The notes below the pieces were generated by a model that saw only the letters and a list, made by a program, of their open reading frames with translations, searched no databases and was not told where the DNA came from. A DNA stretch of 12,472 bases from Smithella sp. D17 (GTDB lineage: Bacteria > Desulfobacterota > Syntrophia > Syntrophales > Smithellaceae). The DNA is taken from NCBI GenBank assembly GCA_000753945.1, contig JQOA01000003.1, forward strand, positions 1-12,472, given 5' to 3'. Numbering within the stretch: position 1 is the stretch's first letter; every line of letters begins with the position of its first letter. Positions 1 to 6,547 of this stretch are shown piece by piece. Position numbers and translations under genes: made by a program.

Positions 1-1127
1 CCAATTATCGCCGTAAGTGGCGTTTTGATCTCGTGAGTAACGTTGGCTACAAAATCAACTCGTATTTGTTCAAGCTTTTTAAGCCTGGTTACGTCGTGAA
101 AGACAATCATGGTTTTTTCTTCATCGGGATGGCCATGAACCGTTGATATACTGACACTTAAGATAATCGGTTCTACAGTACCCATAGTAATTTCTCGAGA
201 CACATTCACGCGTGTTTCCTTGAATTCCAGAAAGGCTTTTTGCAAATCGACACTGCGGAAAGACTCCATAAGCGTTTTTCCGTTAACATCACCATATTGA
301 ATAGCCAGCATATTGCTTAAAACAGGACTGATAAATTCTATTAAATCCTGTTCATTGGTAATCAAAACACCTTCGTTCATGCTGGTAAACGCCGTCATTA
401 ATTTACTTTTTTCTTCATTGGCAATTCTGATTTTACTTTTCAGTTCTTCCACAAGAAAATTAATATTATCGGCCAGTTTTTTGGTTTCATCTGCTGTATC
501 TAAAATAATTGTTCCAACTTGTTTTCCCTGCCGTAATCTTTCGGTAAATTTTTCCATAGATCTAATTGGCGCAGCCAGGCGGTAAGAAAAGAACAGCGCA
601 ATCATGAGCGAAATAATTGCCACTATGAATAGTGATAGAAGAATATATTGATATACTTTGTCGATCACATTCTGCACATCATGTAGAGGACGTGCCAGAC
701 GAACATAACCGGTAGTTCTTGCCCCATCTTTGATTGTAACGGCTACATATAGCATATCAATGCCCAGCGAATTACTAAACCGGACCGATTTTCCTGTGCC
801 ACGTAGTCTCGCTTCCTGCACTTCCGGGCGGTTAAAATGATTTTCCAGGTTGGCAATGTCTTTTTCTGAATCAGCAAAAACCTTTCCTTGAGCGTCAATC
901 AAAGTAACTCTGGAATTCGATATTTTCGCAACTTGCTCCAACTGATTTGATGTTTTCCGGGGAGAGCTCAGGTCAATAAGCTGAGCATAGGAAAATAATT
1001 CCGTTTCAATTTTGGAAGTAAGGATTTCCTTTATCTCGTTACGCATGAACATATCTAAAAGGAAAAAAGATATACATATTATGACAAGGTAACTGAAAAA
1101 TATTTTGTAAAAAAGATTTTTTTTCAA
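1..1127 (-). CDS. phoR: Phosphate regulon sensor histidine kinase PhoR, C-terminus cut by window edge
   Basis: Membrane sensor kinase that phosphorylates PhoB when phosphate is scarce. The frame is open from a TTG at 1127 to base 1, giving 375 codons. In order: membrane segment (about residues 6-27), periplasmic region (about 30-158), second membrane segment (about 161-181), HAMP linker (about 182-232), PAS-like domain (about 245-345) and the start of the HisKA domain, with an H-box reading THEIKTPL whose phospho-accepting His is residue 365. The ATPase domain lies beyond the window. TTG is chosen because an in-frame TGA lies four codons upstream, GAGGA stands 6 nt before it, and the first ATG (residue 26) would delete the first membrane segment. 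The TTG overlaps the TGA of frame-corrected phoU, so translation is probably coupled. It is the last gene seen of the phoB-pst-phoU cluster and is separated from phoB by the transporter genes. Identity rests on architecture plus context. Confidence 0.9.
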   Translation of the reverse strand, partial: MKKNLFYKIFFSYLVIICISFFLLDMFMRNEIKEILTSKIETELFSYAQLIDLSSPRKTSNQLEQVAKISNSRVTLIDAQGKVFADSEKDIANLENHFNRPEVQEARLRGTGKSVRFSNSLGIDMLYVAVTIKDGARTTGYVRLARPLHDVQNVIDKVYQYILLSLFIVAIISLMIALFFSYRLAAPIRSMEKFTERLRQGKQVGTIILDTADETKKLADNINFLVEELKSKIRIANEEKSKLMTAFTSMNEGVLITNEQDLIEFISPVLSNMLAIQYGDVNGKTLMESFRSVDLQKAFLEFKETRVNVSREITMGTVEPIILSVSISTVHGHPDEEKTMIVFHDVTRLKKLEQIRVDFVANVTHEIKTPLTAII

Positions 1128-1133
1128 GCTGGT

Positions 1134-1138
1134 TCCTC
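1134..1138 (-). promoter_or_regulatory. Ribosome binding site deciding the TTG start of phoR
   Basis: GAGGA on the minus strand with a 6-nt spacer to the TTG at 1127. It lies inside the final codons of frame-corrected phoU, as expected for translational coupling. It supports TTG over later ATG codons. Confidence 0.6.
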
Positions 1139-1238
1139 ACCGCTGATAAGTGAAGTTTGGTGCCGTACATTTTCACCGGTAACCATATAAGTTACCATAT
1201 CCGCAATGCCTTTAGTGTGATCGGCAATACGCTCCAAA

Positions 1239-1245
1239 TTTTTTT
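1239..1245 (-). other. A7 homopolymer at the phoU frameshift point
   Basis: Seven consecutive A on the coding strand at codons 193-195 of phoU. With six A the reading continues into the conserved LERIADH segment; with seven it enters a frame that stops 10 codons further on. This is a plausible site for an indel error or for polymerase slippage. Confidence 0.7.
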
Positions 1246-1829
1246 GATACCTGCATAATCATTAAAGCCCGATGAATCGTTTTGGAATCCCCCATCATAA
1301 ATGTCAGAAGTTCGCGGAAAATTTGTTCGTTGAGATCATCGGTGACCTGTTCCGTCCGCCGGACTTTATCGGCCATATTTAAATCATTTCTGATAAAACT
1401 ATCCAAAGAGTCTTTGATCATTTCTCCAACGAGGTCAGCCATACGCGGCAGATCAATATATGGCTTCAGTATCGGTTCTTCATTGAGCTGAATGGCTTTT
1501 TCCGCGATGTTAACTGCCATATCGCCGATTCTTTCCAGATGTCCTGTAATTTTTATCGCTGTTGTAATAAATCTTAAATCGATCGCCGTGGGCTGACGCA
1601 AAGCAAGTATTCTTATACACCTTTCTTCTATATCCGAATCCATTTTATCAATTTCATCATCGTCTTTGATAACCTTACGCGCCATGTTGGAGTTTCTTTC
1701 CGACAGAGATTGCATCGCATTCTGAATAGCTTTTTCCGTCACAGCGCCAAGATAAATCAGATTATTCTTTATTTCCTGCAATTCTTTTTCATAATGCAAA
1801 CTGGTATGTCGTTTTTCTTCCAAAATTGA

Positions 1830-1835
1830 TCCTCC
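1830..1835 (-). promoter_or_regulatory. Strong ribosome binding site deciding the TTG start of phoU
   Basis: GGAGGA on the minus strand, 6 nt before TTG at 1823. It is the only well-placed Shine-Dalgarno sequence ahead of the conserved PhoU sequence and lies just after the pstB stop. Confidence 0.65.
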
Positions 1836-1844
1836 AGTTAATTC

Positions 1845-2600
1845 TTACCCGAATCTGCCAGTAATATAATCTTCTGTCTGTTTTATATCCGGATTAGTAA
1901 ATATTTTATCTGTCTTATTATACTCGACTAAGTTTCCTATATAAAAGAACGCTGTCTCATCGGAAATCCTGGCCGCCTGCTGCATATTATGAGTAACTAT
2001 AATTATAGTATAGTTCTTTTTCAGTTCTTCAATCAACTCTTCAATTTTCGCTGTAGAAATGGGATCAAGCGCAGAAGTAGGTTCATCCATCAGTAAAATG
2101 TCCGGCTTCATAGCCAACGCACGGGCAATACAAAGCCTCTGCTGCTGGCCTCCGGAAAGATTCATTGCTGATTTATTTAAAATATCCTTCACTTCGTCCC
2201 ATAATACGGCCTGTTTCAGGCTCTGCTCAACCAAAGCATCCATATTCCCCGTTCCAAGGCCGGTAAGCTTCGGTCCATAGGAAATATTATTGTAAATTGT
2301 TTTGGGAAAGGGATTGGGTTTCTGAAACACCATCCCAATCTTTCGGCGTATTTCGACCGGATCAATATCCGGCGCATAGATATTTTTATCTTCAAAAAGG
2401 ATTTCTCCTTCAACTCTCGTTCCGCTAATTAAATCATTCATTCGGTTCAAAAGTCTCAACAGCGTGGATTTGCCGCATCCCGAAGGTCCGATAAGAGCTG
2501 TGACTTTATTTTTTACAAACTTCATCGAAATATTCGTCAGGGCACGACATTGCCCGTAATAGAAATTTACTTTATGCAATTTCATAATACCGGAATCCAT
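1845..2600 (-). CDS. pstB: Phosphate ABC transporter ATP-binding protein PstB
   Basis: Cytoplasmic ATPase that drives high-affinity phosphate import through PstC-PstA. All ABC motifs are intact (numbered from the ATG at 2600, 251 aa): Walker A GPSGCGKST 38-46, Q-loop glutamine 93 in FQKPNPFP, signature LSGGQQQR 148-155, Walker B ILLMDEP 168-174 and switch histidine 204. Length matches the family (about 250-260 aa). I place the start at ATG 2600 because AGGTGG, formed by the last codons of pstA, lies 5 nt upstream. An in-frame GTG at 2609 would add three residues and overlap the pstA stop. It lies between pstA and phoU in one transcription unit. Confidence 0.96.
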   Translation of the reverse strand: MDSGIMKLHKVNFYYGQCRALTNISMKFVKNKVTALIGPSGCGKSTLLRLLNRMNDLISGTRVEGEILFEDKNIYAPDIDPVEIRRKIGMVFQKPNPFPKTIYNNISYGPKLTGLGTGNMDALVEQSLKQAVLWDEVKDILNKSAMNLSGGQQQRLCIARALAMKPDILLMDEPTSALDPISTAKIEELIEELKKNYTIIIVTHNMQQAARISDETAFFYIGNLVEYNKTDKIFTNPDIKQTEDYITGRFG

Positions 2601-2602
2601 TC

Positions 2603-3493
2603 TTACCACCTTTTATTTCTTCTCATGTAACTGCGAATAATAATAGCAAACAGATCAATTCCCAGAACAACGGCAACTAAAACAAGGACTGTACCAAACT
2701 GTATAGGTCTTGTTGCCTCAATGTTCGTTCCGGCCGTTGCCAAGACATAAATGTGATACGGCAGAGCCATCACTTCATCAAAAATAGAACCGGGCAGTTT
2801 GGCGGTAAAATATGCAGCAGCGGTAAACATAATAGGAGCTGTTTCTCCGGCAGCACGCCCTATGCCTAAAATAGACCCTGTCAGAATTCCAGGCATGGCG
2901 TTAGGCAAAACAATCCTGTAAGTTGTCTGCCATTTAGACACACCGAGCGCAAGAGATGCCTCTCGAAAAGTCTGCGGCACAGATTTTAATGCTTCTTCCG
3001 AGGCGCCGATAATTGTCGGCAGAATCAGAAAACCCAAAGTGAGTGATCCGGATAAAATACTCGATCCGAATTTCATAAAGATAACAAAAAAACCCAGCCC
3101 GAATAAACCAAAAACAACTGAAGGGACGCCGGCCAGACAATTGATGCCGACTTTTATAAAACGTATAATTCGTCCTTCTTTAGCATATTCCGTAAGATAA
3201 ATTGCCGAAGCAATTCCCAGAGGTAACCCCACGGCAATGGCCCCGATGGTCAAATAGATCGTGCCCAGAATGGCGGGCATGATGCCGCCTTTCGTCATGG
3301 AATCCGTGGGAGGTTTGGTGATGAAATCCCAGCTTATTGCGCCGATACCGTTCACAATAATATAAAACAGTATGCCGCCCAAGGCCAAAACAATAATCAA
3401 TGCCGATAAACGCACCGTACCGAAAAAAAGAGCCTGCTTCAAATAGCGCCATTTCATGGAATTATTTTTGAATGACTTCATAACGTCTTCCAT
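2603..3493 (-). CDS. pstA: Phosphate ABC transporter permease PstA
   Basis: Inner-membrane permease that pairs with PstC to form the phosphate channel. The protein is 296 aa, with a first membrane helix at about residues 28-49, several further hydrophobic segments (about 72-100, 117-140, 148-165, 205-230, 267-288) and the cytoplasmic ABC-contact loop at about 179-203 (EASLALGVSKWQ followed by LPNAMPGI), which docks on PstB. It has the basic C-terminal tail RRNKRW. Its ATG follows directly on the TAG of pstC, so the two are probably coupled. A second in-frame ATG four codons on is an alternative start. Its final codons supply the ribosome binding site of pstB. Confidence 0.96.
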   Translation of the reverse strand: MEDVMKSFKNNSMKWRYLKQALFFGTVRLSALIIVLALGGILFYIIVNGIGAISWDFITKPPTDSMTKGGIMPAILGTIYLTIGAIAVGLPLGIASAIYLTEYAKEGRIIRFIKVGINCLAGVPSVVFGLFGLGFFVIFMKFGSSILSGSLTLGFLILPTIIGASEEALKSVPQTFREASLALGVSKWQTTYRIVLPNAMPGILTGSILGIGRAAGETAPIMFTAAAYFTAKLPGSIFDEVMALPYHIYVLATAGTNIEATRPIQFGTVLVLVAVVLGIDLFAIIIRSYMRRNKRW

Positions 3494-4381
3494 CTAAAGT
3501 GTCCCCGACCCGACCTGCCGGAATTTATGGGAGACATAATCGGCAATCAGGTTAAATGTTAATGTCAGAAAAAATAAAACAATACCGATGGCAAAAAGCG
3601 ACTGATAATGAGCACTCCGAAAAGGCGCTTCGCCCATTTCTGCTGCAATACTCGCGGGCATAGGACGAACCGAATCAAATATACTCTCGGGAATAGCAGC
3701 CGCACCACCGGCCACCATCAAAACAACCATCGTTTCGCCGATGACTCTCGCCATACCAAGCATTACCGCTGTAGAAATGCCGGACATGGCTGACGGAATA
3801 ATCACTTGTATAATGGTTTCAAATTTAGTGGCGCCCAGAGCATAGGACGCCTCTTTGAACTCACGGGGAACGGAATAAAGAGCATCTTCCGAAATACTGG
3901 AAATAGTCGGTATCGCCATCATGGCCAGAATCACCGATGCGTTAATAATATTTAAGCCTGTGGGCAGATCAAAAGTTTCCTGAAGCCAGGGAGCAATAAT
4001 CACCATCCCGAAAAAACCAAGAACGACAGAGGGCAACCCGGCCAAAAGTTCTATAACCGATTTGAGAATCTCTTTAATGGATGCAGGAGCGATCTCGGAA
4101 ATATAAATAGCAGCCAGCACACCTAAGGGCACAGCAATTATTGTAGCCATAAATGTAACAATTAAAGAACCTATGATTAGCGGGAAAATACCGAAGGAGG
4201 GAGGATCATAAGTGGGGTACCACTCCATGCCGAAAATAAAATCTCTTACGGATACTTTCCCAAATATAGGAAGTCCTTCACGGAAAAGAGAAAAAACAAT
4301 CAGTCCCAAAACAACAATGGACACCAGCGAAAACAGGAAAAAGATGTACTTAATAATAATTTCTTTAATGTGTCTGGACAC
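3494..4381 (-). CDS. pstC: Phosphate ABC transporter permease PstC
   Basis: Inner-membrane permease partner of PstA. The protein is 295 aa, with an N-terminal membrane helix (about residues 10-32), a periplasmic stretch containing FGMEWYPTYDPPSFGIFP (about 50-67, typical of PstC), further membrane segments (about 68-95, 108-131, 145-162, 203-228, 260-283) and the ABC-contact loop KEASYALGATKFE then IPSAMSGI (about 176-202). The start is GTG at 4381 with GAGGA about 8 nt upstream. pstA begins immediately after its stop. It is separated from pstS by a degenerate arsC-like gene instead of following it directly. Confidence 0.96.
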   Translation of the reverse strand: MSRHIKEIIIKYIFFLFSLVSIVVLGLIVFSLFREGLPIFGKVSVRDFIFGMEWYPTYDPPSFGIFPLIIGSLIVTFMATIIAVPLGVLAAIYISEIAPASIKEILKSVIELLAGLPSVVLGFFGMVIIAPWLQETFDLPTGLNIINASVILAMMAIPTISSISEDALYSVPREFKEASYALGATKFETIIQVIIPSAMSGISTAVMLGMARVIGETMVVLMVAGGAAAIPESIFDSVRPMPASIAAEMGEAPFRSAHYQSLFAIGIVLFFLTLTFNLIADYVSHKFRQVGSGTL

Positions 4382-4399
4382 GATTTATTCCTCAAAGTC

Positions 4400-4609
4400 T
4401 TATTTAAATTCTTTCTCTATCCATGTTTTTATTTCATCGCGTGTTTTTCTATTAACAAGGGGATCAATTTGCGCGGGATCGGACCCGGCACTAAAGGCCG
4501 AGTACCGATCACCATACATTTTATTTAGAAACGCTTCCGCCATTTACGACCGGACAGCGTTATGCGTGCAAACGAACAAAACACTCTTCCTGGATAAACT
4601 TGTTTTCAC
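4400..4609 (-). pseudogene. arsC: Decayed arsenate reductase (LMW-phosphatase type) between pstS and pstC
   Basis: A thioredoxin-coupled ArsC would reduce arsenate to arsenite in the cytoplasm. The minus-strand frame from GTG 4609 (with AAAGGA 6 nt upstream) is 70 codons long. It shows the family N-terminus KSVLFVCTHNAVRS with the CX5R P-loop (Cys14 to Arg20), then TAA at 4544-4546 exactly where the family has Gln (CAA to TAA would explain it). The same frame goes on with MAEAFLNKMYGDRYSAFSAG and SDPAQIDPLV. It then jumps to RKTRDEIKTWIEKEFK, which resembles the extreme C-terminus of ArsC proteins. Intact family members are about 130-140 aa, so roughly 70 central codons, including the second catalytic Cys region, are missing. 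Placement in a pst operon makes sense because Pst-type systems admit arsenate. The nonsense codon plus the in-frame deletion argue for genuine decay and against a sequencing error. Confidence 0.85.
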
Positions 4610-4631
4610 TGCAATCCTTTAAGAGCGCATA

Positions 4632-5480
4632 TTACTTCTTGCTTTTACCGGTTTTTTTCGCTTCCGTCAGAGGAACAAAACCCTCTTTAACGACAATTTT
4701 TTGTCCTGCCGGTGATTTGACAAAATCAATATACTTGGCCACGTCACCGGTTGCATCACCATCTGTGTACATGTAAAGTTCGCGGGAAAGCGGATATTCC
4801 CTGGATAGAGCTGTAGCAATGGAAGCGGTTATGCCGTTCACTTGCAAAGGCTTTACGCTTTTATTGACATAACCAATGCCCAGATAACTAATGGCATAGC
4901 GGTTTTTTGCCACCGCGGTAACGATTGCTCCGTTGGATGCCAGCATCTGAGCCTGAGGCGCTACTTTGGACTTTTTCATAACAAAATGATCCCAGGATTC
5001 AAATGTACCGGAAGAAGAATCGCGGGAAATAACCACAATCTTCAAATCTTCGCCACCCACTTCCTTCCAATTCGTAATCTTGCCCTGATAGATCTGGCTT
5101 AACTGATCGATGGATAAATTTTTAACTTTGTTTTTAGGATGAACAACCGGAACAATCGCATCATTTGCCACCACATTGGCAACGGGATTTACACCTTTTG
5201 TTTTGGCCAATTCAATTTCTTCCTTCTTCATTTCGCGGGACATGTTGGCAATGTGAGCCGTTTTGTCTATTAAAGCTTTGGCGCCTTCACCGGAACCGCC
5301 TCCGGAGAGTGACATCTGCACGCCGGGATTCTTCTTCATAAAAGCTTCCAGTGTCCCTTGTGCAACCGGTAAAACCGTTGTTGATCCCTTGATAACAATT
5401 GATGAACCGGCAAAAGCAAGGCCACTCATCAGAACAAAAGCTACCATCGCCATTACTGTTTTTTTGAAAATACTTAACAT
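4632..5480 (-). CDS. pstS: Periplasmic phosphate-binding protein PstS
   Basis: Captures phosphate in the periplasm and hands it to PstC-PstA. The protein is 282 aa. A Sec signal peptide covers residues 1-24 (KK at 6-7, hydrophobic core, AFA before the predicted cut at 24/25). The mature part carries the phosphate-binding elements GSTTV (32-36), GGGSGEG (60-66), SR (81-82) and RDSSSGT (153-159). It ends in a lysine-rich tail. There is no lipobox cysteine, so the protein should be soluble. The start ATG at 5480 has a strong AGGAGGA 7 nt upstream. It is preceded by a Pho box promoter and followed by the arsC remnant and pstC. Confidence 0.96.
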   Translation of the reverse strand: MLSIFKKTVMAMVAFVLMSGLAFAGSSIVIKGSTTVLPVAQGTLEAFMKKNPGVQMSLSGGGSGEGAKALIDKTAHIANMSREMKKEEIELAKTKGVNPVANVVANDAIVPVVHPKNKVKNLSIDQLSQIYQGKITNWKEVGGEDLKIVVISRDSSSGTFESWDHFVMKKSKVAPQAQMLASNGAIVTAVAKNRYAISYLGIGYVNKSVKPLQVNGITASIATALSREYPLSRELYMYTDGDATGDVAKYIDFVKSPAGQKIVVKEGFVPLTEAKKTGKSKK

Positions 5481-5487
5481 TTAATTT

Positions 5488-5494
5488 TCCTCCT
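5488..5494 (-). promoter_or_regulatory. Strong ribosome binding site of pstS
   Basis: AGGAGGA on the minus strand, 7 nt from the ATG at 5480. This near-perfect site fits the high expression expected of a binding protein. Confidence 0.7.
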
Positions 5495-5510
5495 GATTTA
5501 ATTTTCCTGT

Positions 5511-5555
5511 ATTATAGATGGCAAATGTTACAATTTGATGACAGTTAAAAGACAA
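5511..5555 (-). promoter_or_regulatory. PhoB-dependent promoter of pstS: three-repeat Pho box plus -10
   Basis: On the minus strand three 7-mers occur at exact 11-bp intervals with 4-nt AT-rich spacers: TTGTCTT (5555-5549), CTGTCAT (5544-5538) and TTGTAAC (5533-5527). The middle one is a perfect match to the known PhoB half-site CTGTCAT. Ten bases further lies TATAAT (5516-5511). No -35 hexamer is evident, as expected where PhoB replaces it. Transcription should start near 5504, leaving a leader of about 24 nt before pstS. This makes pstS the head of a phosphate-starvation transcript distinct from phoB. Confidence 0.85.
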
Positions 5556-5599
5556 TTTACGAATTTATGAAAAAAAGCAAAAAATATAGACCGGAAGAT

Positions 5600-6298
5600 T
5601 TATTTAATATCGGTAAATTTATAGCCAAATCCTCTAACAGTCAGAATATAATGAGGATTTTCTATATCTTTTTCAATCTGGGAGCGTAATCGCCGAATGT
5701 GCACATCAACGGCGCGATCGGTGATAAAAGTTTCATCGCCCCAGACATGATCGATAATCTGGTTTCTGAAATAGACCCTACCGGGATGACGCGATAAGAA
5801 GAAAAGAAGTTTCATTTCGGTCGGAGTCAACGTCACTTCCTTCCCGTTAACTGAAACGAGACAGGAGATATAATTTATGTTGAGACCTTCATAAGCGAAT
5901 TCTTCTTTAACGAAAGACTTTTCTGTTTCTTGGAGACGACGCAAGATGCTGCGCACTCTGGCGGTCAGTTCTTTTACGCTGAACGGTTTTGTAACATAAT
6001 CATCGGCCCCAACTTCCAGACCGATTATTTTGTCAATTTCTTCACCCTTTGCCGTCAGCATGATGATCGGTAGACTCGACGTTTCCGGATTGCGCCTGAG
6101 AACCTTACAAACATCCAATCCATTCATTTTCGGCAACATTAAATCAAGAATGATTAAATCCGGTTTTTGTGTTTTGATGACTTGCAGGGCAGACTCGCCG
6201 TCATACGCTTTTGCTATGGAAAATCCCTCTTTCTCCAAGTTGTAAGAAACAATATCAACAATATCTTTTTCATCGTCAACAATCAGGATTTTAGACAT
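5600..6298 (-). CDS. phoB: Phosphate regulon response regulator PhoB (OmpR family)
   Basis: Transcription factor activated by PhoR that binds Pho boxes when phosphate is limiting. The protein is 232 aa. The receiver domain (1-120) has the acidic pair Asp8/Asp9, phospho-acceptor Asp52 (LIILDLMLP), Thr82 and Lys104 (KPF). The OmpR/PhoB winged helix (about 130-228) includes LTPTEMKLL and the recognition-helix region ITDRAVDVHIRRLRSQIE, ending in VRGFGYKF. The start ATG at 6298 lacks a good Shine-Dalgarno sequence, but the protein begins exactly like its family. It heads the pst cluster while its partner phoR is at the far end. Calling it PhoB and not another OmpR regulator depends on this context, which is strong. 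Confidence 0.93.
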   Translation of the reverse strand: MSKILIVDDEKDIVDIVSYNLEKEGFSIAKAYDGESALQVIKTQKPDLIILDLMLPKMNGLDVCKVLRRNPETSSLPIIMLTAKGEEIDKIIGLEVGADDYVTKPFSVKELTARVRSILRRLQETEKSFVKEEFAYEGLNINYISCLVSVNGKEVTLTPTEMKLLFFLSRHPGRVYFRNQIIDHVWGDETFITDRAVDVHIRRLRSQIEKDIENPHYILTVRGFGYKFTDIK

Positions 6299-6369
6299 AA
6301 AAACTTATACCATGGGCAGGATGCGTTGAATGTTCGATTTTAAAAGCGTAAAATTCTTTTTCTTCTTTG

Positions 6370-6398
6370 AGTATAAGAAATTTGGTTTCGCCTGTCAA
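6370..6398 (-). promoter_or_regulatory. Sigma70-type promoter of phoB
   Basis: On the minus strand, TTGACA (6398-6393), a 17-bp spacer, then TATACT (6375-6370). The predicted start is near 6363, giving a leader of about 65 nt before phoB. I see no CTGTCAT repeats overlapping it, so basal phoB expression looks constitutive. Confidence 0.75.
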
Positions 6399-6468
6399 TT
6401 AAATTAGAATAAAAATCTGTGAAATAGTCTCCTTGATCCCTCAAAATCTTCACCAAATCTTTCACTTA

Positions 6469-6502
6469 ATGTCATCAAATTGCAATGTCGGCATGCTATT
6501 TT
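6469..6502 (+). promoter_or_regulatory. Pho-box-like promoter of the rightward operon
   Basis: On the plus strand, ATGTCAT (6469-6475) and TTGCAAT (6480-6486) are 11 bp apart with the spacer CAAA. After ten bases comes TATTTT (6497-6502) preceded by TG at 6494-6495, an extended -10. The block TGTCATCAAATTG is identical to one in the pstS Pho box, and the -10 is in the same register (27 bases from the T of TGTCAT in both). A weaker CTTTCAC at 6459-6465 may be a further half-site, although its spacing is 10. The predicted start is near 6509. Binding by PhoB is an inference. Confidence 0.7.
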
Positions 6503-6547
6503 ACTGCCGAAATTATGGAAAGAATAATTAAGAAGGAAATGTGAAAT

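Larger units (their letters stand above)
1124..1823 (-). pseudogene. phoU: PhoU phosphate signalling protein, interrupted by an apparent one-base frameshift
   Basis: PhoU is a cytoplasmic dimeric protein made of two three-helix bundles. It links the Pst transporter to PhoR and keeps PhoR in phosphatase mode when phosphate is plentiful. Repeat 1 shows the family pattern, with an acidic stretch (DDDEIDKMDSDIEE, about residues 54-67) and HLERIGDMAVNIAE (95-108). Repeat 2 starts with RTEQVTDDLNEQIF (156-169). As written, the frame ends at a TAA at 1212-1214 after 203 aa, losing the last helix. Removing one A from the A7 run (T7 at 1239-1245 on the plus strand) restores SKNLERIADHTKGIAD and the rest of repeat 2, giving 232 aa and ending with TGA at 1124-1126, which overlaps the phoR start. 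The start is TTG at 1823, fixed by GGAGGA 6 nt upstream; no early ATG exists. The lesion may be a sequencing or assembly error, a real mutation, or slippage on the A run. The family call is firm; the broken state is not. Confidence 0.85.
6299..6547. other. Divergent regulatory region between phoB and the rightward operon
   Basis: A 249-bp gap containing no convincing gene. It holds the leftward phoB promoter (6370-6398), the rightward Pho-box-like promoter (6469-6502) and an AAGGA ribosome binding site at 6533-6537. About 70 bp separate the two promoters. No hairpin terminator is visible. Confidence 0.7.

Noticed and set aside
4544..4546. The in-frame TAA in the arsC-like gene as a recoded codon
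   Set aside because: TAA is not a known selenocysteine or pyrrolysine codon, other genes here end in TAA normally, and the large internal deletion shows the gene is dead anyway.
4212..4622. A 136-codon plus-strand open frame covering the pstS-pstC gap
   Set aside because: It runs antisense to pstC and the arsC remnant, has no family resemblance, and the minus strand explains the same bases much better.
5560..5590. T-rich stretch on the minus strand after phoB as an intrinsic terminator
   Set aside because: No GC-rich hairpin precedes the T runs, so I cannot support termination between phoB and pstS.
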